From: Iodidimonas sp. SYSU 1G8
Lineage (GTDB): Bacteria; Pseudomonadota; Alphaproteobacteria; SMXS01
Direction: 5' to 3'
Assembly (NCBI RefSeq): GCF_039655775.1
Contig: NZ_JBBYXJ010000001.1
Location: 2,007,501 to 2,071,500 of the forward strand
DNA: 64,000 nt
Part shown: positions 1 through 8,078 of the stretch, in pieces
How positions within the stretch are numbered: the stretch's first letter is position 1
Layout: each line of letters starts with the position of its first letter
The notes under the pieces: model-generated
Database searches by the model: none
Told to the model about the DNA's origin: nothing
The model's input: only the letters and a program-made list of their open reading frames with translations
Translations under genes and position numbers: made by a program

Positions 1-189
1 ACCCGCTTCGGCGAACTCAAGGAAAAGTACCTGCACCACATTCGCGAAGAGGAGCAGGAGCAGTTCGTCGCCGCCGAGGAGCATCTGTCCGCCAGCGACA
101 TCAGCCATATGAAGAGCGTCTTCAACCGGCGAAAGAAAGCCGAAAAGGCCGAGGCCGTGATCGAGGAAAAGATCCGGCTGAAGCACTGA
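1..189 (+). CDS. Hemerythrin-like domain protein, C-terminal fragment (5' end outside window)
   Basis: Only the last 62 codons are present; the reading frame is open from base 1 and ends with TGA at 187-189. The fragment is highly charged and helical, with a HHIREEE motif near its start that resembles the last iron-ligand helix of bacterial hemerythrin HHE domains (His followed by Glu a few residues later), and a Lys/Glu-rich tail. Hemerythrin-like proteins bind a di-iron centre and act in oxygen or NO sensing or iron handling. The family call rests on one short motif and is tentative. A strong hairpin directly downstream (223-249) fits the end of this transcription unit. Confidence 0.5.
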   Translation, partial: TRFGELKEKYLHHIREEEQEQFVAAEEHLSASDISHMKSVFNRRKKAEKAEAVIEEKIRLKH

Positions 190-222
190 CCGTCGACTTT
201 TCCATACATCTGGACCAAGCTG

Positions 223-249
223 AGGGCTCCGCCATGCTGGCGGAGCCCT
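223..249 (+). terminator. Hairpin terminator after the first gene
   Basis: AGGGCTCCGCC (223-233) and GGCGGAGCCCT (239-249) form a perfect 11-bp stem around the loop ATGCT, followed by the pyrimidine-rich TCCTCATT. It lies 34 bp past the stop codon of the preceding gene. The ATG at 234 lies in the loop, which argues against using it as the start of the next gene. Confidence 0.6.
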
Positions 250-272
250 TCCTCATTCAGCATCTTGGGTCC

Positions 273-1097
273 ATGCGCCTGGTGAAGGACATCCTGATCG
301 GCCGCGTCCGCGCCGTCTTCAACGACCGCGCCCGGGGCGAGCGTCCGGTCCAGCGCCGCGAGGACGGGCTCTTCGGCTCCCGCGCCGTCGCCTGGCGCGT
401 GAATGGGGACGTGACCTCCATGATGGTCGGCGGCGTCGCGGCCCTGCTGCTGCAGATGCTGCACCCGTCCGTGCTCGCGGGCGTGTGGGATCATTCCAAC
501 TTCCGCGAGGACATGCTGGGCCGGCTCCGCCGCACCGCCCGCTTCATCGCCCTGACCACCTATGGCAGCCGCGAGGAGGCCGAGGCCGCCATCGCCCGGG
601 TACGCGCCGTGCACGGGAAGGTGCGCGGCACGCTGCCCGACGGCACGCCCTATTCGGCCGATGACCCCGAATTGCTGACCTGGGTCCACGTCACCGAGGC
701 CCTATGCTTCCTCGACGCCTGGCGCCGCTATGCCGAGCCGGCCATGTCGCCCGCCGACCAGGACCGTTACTTCGCCGAGATCGCCGTGGTGGCGCACGGT
801 CTCGGCGCGGCCGAAGTGCCGACAAGCCGCGCGGCGGCGCTCACCTATCTGCGGGACATGCGGCCCCGCCTCCGCGCCGACCAGCGCACGCGCGACGTCT
901 CGCGCATTCTGCTCCATCACATGCCGGAGCACTGGGCCGCCCTGCCGGTCCAGCAGCTGACCTTCCAGGCCGCGATCGATCTGCTGCCGGACTGGGCGCG
1001 GCGCATGCACGACCTGCGCGCCTCCAGCCTGACCCGCCCCCTCGTCCAGGGCGGCACGCGCGGCGTCGCCGAAGTACTGCGCTGGGCGTTCCGCTAG
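273..1097 (+). CDS. Oxygenase MpaB-like / DUF2236 family protein
   Basis: A 274-residue protein of the DUF2236 family, which includes the fungal oxygenase MpaB and bacterial latex-clearing-type haem proteins. Visible family features are the N-terminal WRVNGD segment, the MLHPSVLAGVWDHS motif, the FIALTTYGS stretch and the helix containing LLTWVHVTEALCF. The bacterial members mostly have no assigned substrate, so oxidative cleavage or haem binding is inferred from the family only. The start at 273 was chosen over the in-frame ATG at 234 because the latter sits in the loop of a terminator-like hairpin. No operon partner is obvious; the thiolase gene begins 122 bp downstream with its own ribosome binding site. 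Confidence 0.75.
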   Translation: MRLVKDILIGRVRAVFNDRARGERPVQRREDGLFGSRAVAWRVNGDVTSMMVGGVAALLLQMLHPSVLAGVWDHSNFREDMLGRLRRTARFIALTTYGSREEAEAAIARVRAVHGKVRGTLPDGTPYSADDPELLTWVHVTEALCFLDAWRRYAEPAMSPADQDRYFAEIAVVAHGLGAAEVPTSRAAALTYLRDMRPRLRADQRTRDVSRILLHHMPEHWAALPVQQLTFQAAIDLLPDWARRMHDLRASSLTRPLVQGGTRGVAEVLRWAFR

Positions 1098-1219
1098 GCG
1101 GCCGCGAAATACCCGGCGGATATCGAATTCTCGTCTCTCTTTCCGGCTCCATATGGGTCGACGACGGAGCTTCCCGGCGATAGGATCGCGCCCTCCACGA
1201 TCAGACCGAAGGAAATGTC

Positions 1220-2431
1220 ATGCGCGACGTAGTCATCTGTGAACCTCGGCGGACCGCCGTCGGCGGCTTCGGCGGCGCATTCAAGGCCACGCCGCTGCAT
1301 GAACTGGGCGCCGCCGTCGTCAAGGACATCCTGGCGCGCACCAAGCTGAACCCCGAGCTGGTCGAAGACGTCATCTTCGCCAATTGCTACCCGACCATGG
1401 ACGCGCCGGCGCTCGGCCGCGTCGTCGCGCTCGACGCGGGCCTGCCGATCACCTCCGGTGGCATCCAGATCGACCGCCGCTGCGGCTCGGGCCTGCAGGG
1501 CGTCATCTACGCCGTCATGCAGGTCGGCTCCGGCGGCAGCGACCTCGTGATCGCCGGCGGCGCCGAATCCATGAGCCGCGCCCCGTTCTATACCAACGAG
1601 ACCCGCTGGGGCGTGCAGGGCCAGGGCATCATGCTGGAAGACGCGCTCGCACGCGGCCGCGTGACCGCCGGCGGCAAGAATTACCCCGTGCCGGGCGGCA
1701 TGATCGAGACCGCCGAGAATCTGCGCCGCGACTATCAGATCAGCCGCGAGGCCCAGGACGAGCTGGCCGCCCGCTCGCACGCCCGCGCCGTCGCCGCCAT
1801 GGAAGATGGCCGCTTCGCCCAGGAGATCGTCCCGGTCACCCTGAAGAGCCGCAAGGGCGACATCGTCGTCGACAAGGACGAGCATGCCCGCCCCGGCACC
1901 ACGGTGGAAAAGCTGGCCACCCTGACGCCGATCCGCATCAAGCAGGACCCGGAATCAACGGTCACCGCCGGCAACGCCTCGGGCCAGAATGACGGCGCCT
2001 CGGCCTGCATCGTCACTACCCGCGAGATCGCCGAGCGCGAAGGCCTGAAGCCCATGGCACGCCTGAAATCCTGGTCGCTGGCCGGTGTCGGCCCCGAAGT
2101 CATGGGCATCGGCCCGGTCCCCGCCTCGCAAAAGGCGCTGGAGCGTGCCGGCCTCGCCCTGAAGGATCTCGACCTCATCGAGCTGAACGAGGCCTTCGCC
2201 GCCCAGGTGCTCGCCTGCACCAAGGCGCTCGGCCTGACCGACGAGGACCACGCCCAGCGCATCAACGTCAACGGCTCGGGCATCTCCATGGGCCACCCGG
2301 TCGGCGCCACCGGCGTGCGCATCCTGACCACCATGCTGATGGAAATGGAACGCCGCGGCGCCCGCTACGGCCTCGAGACCATGTGCATCGGCGGCGGCCA
2401 GGGCCTCGCGGCCATCTTCGAACGGGTCTGA
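1220..2431 (+). CDS. Acetyl-CoA C-acyltransferase (thiolase)
   Basis: A 403-residue thiolase, the usual length for the family. It catalyses thiolytic cleavage of 3-ketoacyl-CoA or the reverse condensation. The nucleophilic cysteine is in DRRCGSGLQ (about residue 90), the catalytic histidine in SGISMGHPVGATG (about residue 357) and the second cysteine in CIGGGQG near the C-terminus; NEAFA is also present. AGGAAA precedes the ATG at a good distance. A tautomerase gene follows 7 bp later, suggesting a small catabolic operon. This thiolase is separate from the fad-operon thiolase at 38111-39394, so it may serve ketone, aromatic or branched acyl-CoA metabolism; substrate specificity cannot be read from the sequence. 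Confidence 0.92.
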   Translation: MRDVVICEPRRTAVGGFGGAFKATPLHELGAAVVKDILARTKLNPELVEDVIFANCYPTMDAPALGRVVALDAGLPITSGGIQIDRRCGSGLQGVIYAVMQVGSGGSDLVIAGGAESMSRAPFYTNETRWGVQGQGIMLEDALARGRVTAGGKNYPVPGGMIETAENLRRDYQISREAQDELAARSHARAVAAMEDGRFAQEIVPVTLKSRKGDIVVDKDEHARPGTTVEKLATLTPIRIKQDPESTVTAGNASGQNDGASACIVTTREIAEREGLKPMARLKSWSLAGVGPEVMGIGPVPASQKALERAGLALKDLDLIELNEAFAAQVLACTKALGLTDEDHAQRINVNGSGISMGHPVGATGVRILTTMLMEMERRGARYGLETMCIGGGQGLAAIFERV

Positions 2432-2438
2432 GGGGGCA

Positions 2439-2675
2439 ATGCCGCACGTCATCATCAAGCTGTGGCCCGGCAAGAGCGACGAGCAGAAAGCCCAGCTGTC
2501 GGAGGCGATCACCGCCAGCTTCGCCCAGATCATGGGCTCGAAGGAAAGCTCCGTCTCCGTCGCCTTCGAGGAAGTCCCCTCGGACCAATGGATGGACCAA
2601 GTCTACGGCCCCGACATCCAGGCCAAGTGGGACAGCCTGCAAAAACCGCCGGGATATGGGCCGGGACGGGAGTAG
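2439..2675 (+). CDS. 4-oxalocrotonate tautomerase-family protein (PptA-like)
   Basis: A 78-residue protein that begins Met-Pro, so removal of Met would expose the catalytic N-terminal proline of the tautomerase superfamily. The pattern MPHVIIKLWPG, then DEQK, then SKESSVSVAFEEV and a C-terminal KPPGYGPG resembles E. coli PptA. It probably performs keto-enol tautomerisation of a small oxo acid. It starts 7 bp after the thiolase stop codon, so the two are likely co-transcribed and may act on the same catabolic route. The physiological substrate is unknown. Confidence 0.8.
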   Translation: MPHVIIKLWPGKSDEQKAQLSEAITASFAQIMGSKESSVSVAFEEVPSDQWMDQVYGPDIQAKWDSLQKPPGYGPGRE

Positions 2676-2749
2676 GCGAGGAAGCGGACTGTCTATGGCC
2701 CTCCCATGAAACTTAGGCTTGAAGAATCTATGGCCGGAAGTCAGCGGGA

Positions 2750-3154
2750 CTACCGATCAAATCCGACATAGGCAATCAGCCCCTCCACGGAGGAGGGCAG
2801 TTCTCCGCGTTCCTCGAAACCGGCCAGCACTGCCTGCCCAAGCAGCGCCTTGGCACCACGGCTCGCAAGAACGGCGTGCGCATGCGCGGTCAGCCAGCCA
2901 TGGACGATGTCCGGCCCATCGGGTGACGACAGCCGCTCGGCGACCACCACGCGCTGATTGCTGTCTACCGCCAGAATCATGCGGCGGCCCGTCGCGTCGA
3001 AGGCGCCCCCCTCGTCATTCTCGACCCACCAGTGCTCCAACTTGGCGCAGGCCTCGCCCTCGCTTCGGAATACGGACACGTCTCCAGGCTCGGCGAGGAC
3101 AGCACTCTCGTTCACCACCACGATGTCGGCGAGCCATGACTGAACAGCCTTCAT
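2750..3154 (-). CDS. Hypothetical protein coupled to the upstream alpha/beta hydrolase
   Basis: A 134-residue soluble, mildly acidic protein of no family I recognise. It has no signal peptide or membrane segment. The ATG at 3154 was preferred over the GTG at 3166 because GAGGTG lies 7 bp upstream of the ATG; this gives a 13-bp gap after the stop codon of the hydrolase gene, so the two are probably translated from one message. A role accessory to the hydrolase is only a positional inference. Confidence 0.6.
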   Translation of the reverse strand: MKAVQSWLADIVVVNESAVLAEPGDVSVFRSEGEACAKLEHWWVENDEGGAFDATGRRMILAVDSNQRVVVAERLSSPDGPDIVHGWLTAHAHAVLASRGAKALLGQAVLAGFEERGELPSSVEGLIAYVGFDR

Positions 3155-3167
3155 GTTGCCTGTCACC

Positions 3168-4127
3168 TCACGCCGGATACTTTCGCCCCAGCCAGTCCAG
3201 CATCGCCCGGGTCACTTCCTCCGGGTGCTCCTGCTGGATGCAGTGGCCGCAATCCTCCACGCGGTAGCGCTCGATGTCGTCGATATACTCCGCCATGTCG
3301 TCGCCGAATCCCGGCGGCACCGCCGGATCGTCGGCGGCCTGGATATAAAGGCACGGCACGTGGATTTCCTGCGTCACGTCGGCGGTGCTCTCCCAGTTCC
3401 ACGACCAGTTGCGGTACCAGTCGATGGTCGAGGTGAAGCCGGTCCGCCGGTAGGTGTCGATATAGACCTGGCGCTCGGCATCGCTGAGGAAGACGCGGCC
3501 CGGGCGCGGGTCGATGCGCTTCTGGATGGTCCGGTTGCGCTCCTCCTTGGGCAGCGCCTGGTATTCGGCATAGGTGCGCGTCAGCTTGCGGAACTGGTTG
3601 GTGAAGATCGCCTCCACATTGGTCAGCATGGCCTCGTCGGCGCGGCGGGAATCCTGGAAGTCGCAGATGTACCAGTCCGGCCCCCACGCCTCGCGCATCA
3701 CCTGTTCCGGATCGCGGCGGCTGCGCGGGAAGAACGGCACGCCCGCGCCGATCACGCCGGCGACGCGCCCCGGGTGCAGCAGCGCCATCTGCCAGACCAT
3801 GATGCCGCCCCAGTCATGGCCGGCGAACACCGCCTTGTCGTGGCCGAAGGCGTCGAGCAGTCCGGCCATGTCGGCGGTCAGATGGTGGATGTCGTAATGA
3901 CGCACCACACAGGGCTTCTCGGTCAGGCCATAGCCCCGCTGATCCGGCGCCATGACGTGATAGCCGGCCTCGCCCAGCGCCTTCAGCTGGTGGCGCCAGG
4001 CATAGGCCAGCTCGGGCCAGCCATGGGCCAGCACCACGGGCGGGCCGTCCTTGGGCCCGGCCTCGTAGACCGCCATGCGGATGCCGTTGGTGGTGATGAA
4101 CGTTGGTTCCGGAAAATCCGCCGGCAT
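3168..4127 (-). CDS. Alpha/beta-fold hydrolase, epoxide hydrolase type
   Basis: A 319-residue soluble hydrolase. HGWPE forms the oxyanion-hole signature of epoxide hydrolases, GHDWGG carries an Asp nucleophile rather than Ser, AADDPAVP supplies the acid residue and DCGHCIQQEHPEEV the catalytic His. An Asp nucleophile with HGxP is the epoxide hydrolase (or haloalkane dehalogenase) pattern and excludes simple esterases; two cap-domain tyrosines would be needed for epoxide opening and could be YIDTY and DWYRN. The start was set at 4127, where AGGAGA precedes ATG. The substrate is unknown. The alcohol dehydrogenase gene is divergent, sharing a 129-bp promoter region. Confidence 0.85.
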   Translation of the reverse strand: MPADFPEPTFITTNGIRMAVYEAGPKDGPPVVLAHGWPELAYAWRHQLKALGEAGYHVMAPDQRGYGLTEKPCVVRHYDIHHLTADMAGLLDAFGHDKAVFAGHDWGGIMVWQMALLHPGRVAGVIGAGVPFFPRSRRDPEQVMREAWGPDWYICDFQDSRRADEAMLTNVEAIFTNQFRKLTRTYAEYQALPKEERNRTIQKRIDPRPGRVFLSDAERQVYIDTYRRTGFTSTIDWYRNWSWNWESTADVTQEIHVPCLYIQAADDPAVPPGFGDDMAEYIDDIERYRVEDCGHCIQQEHPEEVTRAMLDWLGRKYPA

Positions 4128-4256
4128 GATCTGTCTCCTCTCCCCAGGAGCGCCCATCCTAACGGGCCGCCGCACCGACAGTCACGCCTGCATTTTGCTG
4201 ATGCGCCGCGCCCGGGTTGCGGTAGGCTGCACGCCACAGCAAACGGGGAGGATGCC

Positions 4257-5354
4257 ATGAAGGCGCTGGCGGCGGTGGTGCGTGAGGCGAAGGGCGATTT
4301 CATCATCGAGGAAGTGGACGTGGACGATCCGCGTCCCGACGAGGTGCTGGTGCGCATTGTCGCCAGCGGCATCTGCCACACCGACATCGCGGTAAAGAAC
4401 CAGGACATCAACATTCCGCTGCCCATGGTGCTGGGCCACGAAGGCTCGGGCGTCATCGAGAAAATCGGCAGCGCGGTGACCCATCTGAAGGTGGGCGACC
4501 ACGTGGTGCTGAGCGGCGACAGCTGCGGCCATTGCCACAGCTGCCTCGAGGCCAAGACCGCCTATTGCGACGAGTTCGTCGGCCGCAATTTGATGGGCCT
4601 GCGCGGCGACGGCACCTCGCCGCTGAACCAGCACGGCAAGCCGCTGCGCGGGCGGTTCGTGGGCCAGTCGTCCTTCGCCACCTATTCACTCACCCCGGCG
4701 CGCAGCGTGAACAAGATCCCGTCCGACCTGCCGCTGGAGCTGATGGGGCCGCTGGGCTGCGGCCTGACCACGGGCGCGGGCACGGTGCTGAACGCGCTGC
4801 GGCCGCCATCGGGCTCGTCGGTGGCGGTGTTCGGCGTCGGCACGGTCGGTCTTGCCGCCATCATGGGCGCGCGCCTTGCCGGCTGCGCCACCATCATCGC
4901 CGTCGATGTGCGCCGCTCGCGCCTCGACATGGCGGCCGAGCTGGGCGCGACCCACTGCATCGACGCTGGCAGCCAGAACCCGGTGTCGGAAATCCGCCGC
5001 ATCACCGGGCGCGGCGCCGATTTCTCGGCCGAATGCTCGGGCGTGCCTGTCGCGGTGCGCCAGGCCGTCGACTGCCTCGCCCGTCCCGGCTGGTGCGCCC
5101 AGGTCGGCGCCACGCCCGGCGGCATCGAGATCCCGTTCAGCATGGACAATATCGGCCTCGGCCGAGGCATCAAGGGCGTGGTCATGGGCGACAGCGTCAC
5201 CCAGACCTTCGTGCCCTATCTCGCCGAGCTCCACCGCAACGGCCAGCTACCGTACGACAAGTTCGTGAAATATTACGACTTCGCCGACATCAACCAGGCC
5301 GTCCACGACAGCGCCGTGACCGGCGAGGTGATCAAGCCGATCCTGCGGATGTAG
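4257..5354 (+). CDS. Zinc-dependent alcohol dehydrogenase
   Basis: A 365-residue medium-chain dehydrogenase/reductase that oxidises an alcohol with NAD(P). GICHTDI gives the catalytic zinc cysteine, GHEGSG the zinc histidine and CGHCHSCLEAKTAYC the four structural-zinc cysteines; GVGTVG is the Rossmann turn, followed by an Asp (VDVRRS) that favours NAD over NADP. The overall form resembles aryl-alcohol dehydrogenases. The start at 4257 has GGGGAGG 7 bp upstream; the frame is open much further upstream, but that stretch is antisense to the hydrolase gene. It ends in front of a palindromic repeat (5375-5522) and faces hupE/ureJ convergently. Confidence 0.9.
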   Translation: MKALAAVVREAKGDFIIEEVDVDDPRPDEVLVRIVASGICHTDIAVKNQDINIPLPMVLGHEGSGVIEKIGSAVTHLKVGDHVVLSGDSCGHCHSCLEAKTAYCDEFVGRNLMGLRGDGTSPLNQHGKPLRGRFVGQSSFATYSLTPARSVNKIPSDLPLELMGPLGCGLTTGAGTVLNALRPPSGSSVAVFGVGTVGLAAIMGARLAGCATIIAVDVRRSRLDMAAELGATHCIDAGSQNPVSEIRRITGRGADFSAECSGVPVAVRQAVDCLARPGWCAQVGATPGGIEIPFSMDNIGLGRGIKGVVMGDSVTQTFVPYLAELHRNGQLPYDKFVKYYDFADINQAVHDSAVTGEVIKPILRM

Positions 5355-5374
5355 CTGTTACACATCAATAATCT

Positions 5375-5522
5375 CGTCATCCCCGCGCACGCGGGGACCC
5401 AGATGGGGAAAGGGCGAACCGTTCACCACCCGCTCGGTCCACGAAAACTTCTTTGGTTGCCGGGACCCGTCCGCGGTCAACCAGCGCTCCGAAGAGCTGG
5501 GTCCACGCGCGCGGGGATGACG
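5375..5522. repeat. Palindromic dispersed repeat, copy 1 (intergenic)
   Basis: A 148-bp element bounded by inverted arms: CGTCATCCCCGCG at the left end and CGCGGGGATGACG at the right end. The internal sequence is related to the element at 7178-7320 in reverse orientation; both share the segment GAAGAGCTGGGTCC next to one arm. Here it fills the gap between two convergent genes (alcohol dehydrogenase and hupE/ureJ), where it could act as a bidirectional terminator. It carries no credible coding sequence. Confidence 0.8.
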
Positions 5523-5529
5523 ATAAAGG

Positions 5530-6051
5530 TTAGGCCAGAGCCCTGATCTTGAACCGCCGCGACACGCCCCCGGCAATCGCCGCGATGGCCAGCGTCGCGA
5601 CCGTCAGGCCGGCGATGAAGTTGACGCCATAGCCGACCTCGGACGCCGCCATGCCATGGATGAAGCCCTGCATGCCGGCGGCGACCAGCACCAGCGCGGC
5701 GACGATCCAGTCCCGGCCCTTCATCATCCCCGCGACGACCGCGCCGAAGGCCGAGCCGACCAGCACCATGTCGAGCGCCGCGTTCTCGCCGCCCAGCCCG
5801 AGCAGCCCGGCGACGGCGATGCCGCCGCCATACAGGCCCAGCGCCAGCGCGGTGGACTTGAATGGCCGCCACGCCGCCCACAACCCGACGAGGACGGCGA
5901 CGAACACATGATCGAGGCCGGTCGCGGCATGGGCGAGACCATCGGCGAAACTGTGATAATGGCCATCGCCCGGCACCACATGGGCGAAGGCGGCGGCGGG
6001 CGCCAGCACGGCGACAAGGGCGGCAGCGGCGAACAGACGGTTGCGGGACAT
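5530..6051 (-). CDS. HupE/UreJ family nickel-transport membrane protein
   Basis: A 173-residue membrane protein with an N-terminal signal-like helix ending in AFAHVVPGDGHYH, then a family motif (ATGLDHVFVAVLVGLWAAW) and five or so further hydrophobic helices. HupE/UreJ proteins are secondary nickel (or cobalt) permeases, and the histidines in HxxxGxxH and GLDH are the presumed metal ligands. It is the last gene of the urease operon, 13 bp after ureG, consistent with supplying nickel for urease maturation. Transcription probably ends in the palindromic repeat immediately downstream. Confidence 0.88.
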   Translation of the reverse strand: MSRNRLFAAAALVAVLAPAAAFAHVVPGDGHYHSFADGLAHAATGLDHVFVAVLVGLWAAWRPFKSTALALGLYGGGIAVAGLLGLGGENAALDMVLVGSAFGAVVAGMMKGRDWIVAALVLVAAGMQGFIHGMAASEVGYGVNFIAGLTVATLAIAAIAGGVSRRFKIRALA

Positions 6052-6064
6052 GGCGGTTTCCCCC

Positions 6065-6703
6065 TCAGAGAATGGCGACGGGCGCCGGCGTCAGCCCGCC
6101 CATGCGAACGATGAAATCGATCACGGTCTGGACGCCCTGGCCCGACCGCAGATTGGTGAACACATAGGGACGCTCGCCGCGCATGCGGCGCGTGTCGGCC
6201 TCCATCACGTCCAGATCCGCGCCCACATGGGGCGCCAGATCGGTCTTGTTGACGATCAGCAGGTCGGACCGGGTGATGCCCGGGCCGCCCTTGCGCGGCA
6301 CCTTCTCGCCGCCGGCCACATCGATGACGTAGAGCGTCAGGTCGGCCAGTTCGGGGCTGAAGGTGGCGGCCAGATTGTCGCCGCCGGATTCGATGAAGCA
6401 CAGCTCGGCCTTGGGGAAGCGGGCCGACATCTGATCGATGGCCACCAGATTGATCGACGCGTCCTCGCGGATAGCGGTGTGCGGGCAGCCGCCCGTCTCC
6501 ACCCCCATGATCCGGTCCTCGGGCAGGGCCTGGGCGCGGTTGAGGATCATCTGATCCTCCTTGGTGTAAATGTCGTTGGTGATCACGAACAGGTCATGAT
6601 GGGCGCGCATGCGCTTGCACAGCACCTCGACCAGCGTGGTCTTGCCGGCGCCGACCGGACCGCCGATGCCGACGCGGAGCGGACCTCGATAGGAATGGGC
6701 CAT
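6065..6703 (-). CDS. ureG: Urease accessory GTPase UreG
   Basis: A 212-residue SIMIBI-class GTPase that drives nickel insertion into urease. GGPVGAGKT is the P-loop, GVETGGCPH carries the Cys-Pro-His nickel-binding motif, ESGGDNL is the switch/Walker B region and NKTDL the guanine-specificity motif. The start at 6703 follows GAGGAG at optimal spacing; the open frame extends further but into the upstream intergenic bases. It lies 10 bp downstream of ureF. Confidence 0.97.
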   Translation of the reverse strand: MAHSYRGPLRVGIGGPVGAGKTTLVEVLCKRMRAHHDLFVITNDIYTKEDQMILNRAQALPEDRIMGVETGGCPHTAIREDASINLVAIDQMSARFPKAELCFIESGGDNLAATFSPELADLTLYVIDVAGGEKVPRKGGPGITRSDLLIVNKTDLAPHVGADLDVMEADTRRMRGERPYVFTNLRSGQGVQTVIDFIVRMGGLTPAPVAIL

Positions 6704-6713
6704 GGGGTTCTCC

Positions 6714-7547
6714 TCAGGATCTGAAAATGCGGCTGTACTGGGTTTCATGCCGCATGGACGCGACGTCGATGGACAGGCTGGCCGACCCGATATCCTCGAG
6801 CGACGCGGCCAGCGCCTCGGCCGCTGTCTCCATCACCGCGTCTTCCAGCGCGGCGATAGCATGCTGACCGTCGGTCTGCCCCATTTTCATCAGCCGCAGC
6901 GAGGCGCTGACGTAATTGGCGACGATGGCATGCAGGGTGAATTGCAGCGCCAGCGGCAGCGGCACGCCATGGGCGGCGCAAGCGGCGCCGACGACCACCG
7001 GAAAGGTCGGCGCGATGTCGCTTTCGGCCAGCAGGCGGTGCAGGCGGTCCAGCGCCGGATGCGGCCAGGCCTTGCGGAGGGTGGACAGGAAGGAGATGCC
7101 CTGCATCGTCGATTCCAGCGCCAGTTCCGCCGTGCCGCGCAAGGCGGCGGCCAGTTCGGCGACCTCCAAAATTCCTTCGTCATCCCCGCGCACGCGGGGA
7201 CCCAGCTCTTCGCAGGGCTCGGTCGGTACCGGTTGCTCGGAAAGAAAGTTCGTTCGCGATTGAGCGGCCGAAAGAGCAAGCCCCTGCCCCGCCTGGGTCC
7301 CCGCGTGCGCGGGGATGACGGACAGGGAGAGGGTCGCCCGATACGCCGCCGCCAGCAGGATCGCGTCGGTGCGGCCCGCGCCGTGCCGCAAATCCGTCTC
7401 CAGCCAGTCGATCAGCGTGTCCCGGTCGTGCACCCAGCCCCATTGCGCCGCCTGTTCCAGCCCATGGGAATAGCTGAAGCCGCCGATCGGAAAGGACGGC
7501 GACAGCCAGGCCTGGAGCCGCAGCAGATGCAGGCGGTCAGTGGTCAT
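6714..7547 (-). CDS. ureF: Urease accessory protein UreF with an in-frame repeat insertion
   Basis: A 277-residue UreF, the nickel-insertion accessory protein that links UreG to the urease-UreD complex. The start region ([21 protein letters not shown]) and the helical C-terminal half are typical. The usual length is about 220-235 residues; the excess is residues 76-124, encoded by the palindromic repeat at 7178-7320, which is open in this frame and begins VIPAHAGTQ and ends GPRVRGDD. Removing it restores a normal UreF (AAAYRA joined to EVAELAAAL). The insertion lies between helices, so the protein may still fold. The ATG at 7547 overlaps the end of ureE by 11 bp, implying translational coupling. 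Confidence 0.93.
   Translation of the reverse strand: MTTDRLHLLRLQAWLSPSFPIGGFSYSHGLEQAAQWGWVHDRDTLIDWLETDLRHGAGRTDAILLAAAYRATLSLSVIPAHAGTQAGQGLALSAAQSRTNFLSEQPVPTEPCEELGPRVRGDDEGILEVAELAAALRGTAELALESTMQGISFLSTLRKAWPHPALDRLHRLLAESDIAPTFPVVVGAACAAHGVPLPLALQFTLHAIVANYVSASLRLMKMGQTDGQHAIAALEDAVMETAAEALAASLEDIGSASLSIDVASMRHETQYSRIFRS
7178..7320. repeat. Palindromic dispersed repeat, copy 2 (inside ureF)
   Basis: A 143-bp element with perfect 13-base outer arms (CGTCATCCCCGCG and CGCGGGGATGACG), extended inward to CACGCGGGGACCCAG and CTGGGTCCCCGCGTG. It is related to the copy at 5375-5522 but lies in the opposite orientation. It sits wholly within ureF and is read through without a stop codon. 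No target-site duplication is evident by eye. Confidence 0.85.
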
Positions 7548-8067
7548 GATGGGCGTGGCCGTGATGATGGTGGCCGTGGTCATGGTCATGATCGTGGTCG
7601 TGATCGTGATCGTGCGCATGGCCGTGGCTGCGCTGGCCCGCATAGGCGCCGCTTTCCGGCTGGAACGGTCGGTCCACATAGCTGACCTCCGCGCCCAGAT
7701 CGCGCACCATGCGCTCCAGCACCGCGTCGGGACGGATGCGGATCGCCGAGGCGTGCAACTCCGTCGGGATGTGCCGGTTGCCCAGATGCCAGGCGACGCG
7801 GATGAGTTCCTGGGGCGAACTGCACCAGATCTCGACAATGCGCTCCATGGCCGCGACGACCATCAGCCAGCTGCCGTCATCAAGCTGCAGGCCATCGCCA
7901 TCGGCCATGGCCACGGCCCGTTCCAGGTCCAGCAGCACCTCCTCGCCATTGTCGGTGCGCAGCAGGGTCCGGCGGCGATGGCGGGCATCGAAATCCAGCG
8001 TCACCGCGTTCGCGGCGCGGGGCGTCGGCCACATGCCGGCGGGAAAATGGGAAACGGCGCGGCGCAT
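7537..8067 (-). CDS. ureE: Urease accessory protein UreE (nickel metallochaperone)
   Basis: A 176-residue UreE that delivers nickel to the urease maturation complex. The N-terminal half is the peptide-binding-like domain with DLERAVAMADGDGL; the C-terminal half has the metal-binding domain with the conserved HLGNRHIPTE. The C-terminus is a histidine-rich tail of about 30 residues, mostly alternating His and Asp, as in enterobacterial UreE, giving nickel storage capacity. The DNA of the tail is a short tandem repeat of GAT/CAC/CAT codons. The ATG at 8067 follows GAGGA; the start is 11 bp after the ureC stop codon. Confidence 0.95.
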   Translation of the reverse strand: MRRAVSHFPAGMWPTPRAANAVTLDFDARHRRRTLLRTDNGEEVLLDLERAVAMADGDGLQLDDGSWLMVVAAMERIVEIWCSSPQELIRVAWHLGNRHIPTELHASAIRIRPDAVLERMVRDLGAEVSYVDRPFQPESGAYAGQRSHGHAHDHDHDHDHDHDHGHHHHGHAHHDH

Positions 8068-8078
8068 CCGGTGTCCTC

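Noticed and set aside
3153-4256. Long in-frame open extension upstream of the zinc alcohol dehydrogenase
   Set aside because: It is antisense to the alpha/beta hydrolase gene, shows no family similarity, and the ATG at 4257 has a strong ribosome site and matches family length.
5375-7320. CRISPR-like short palindromic repeats
   Set aside because: Only two elements exist, 1.65 kb apart and in opposite orientation, with no regular spacers and no cas genes.
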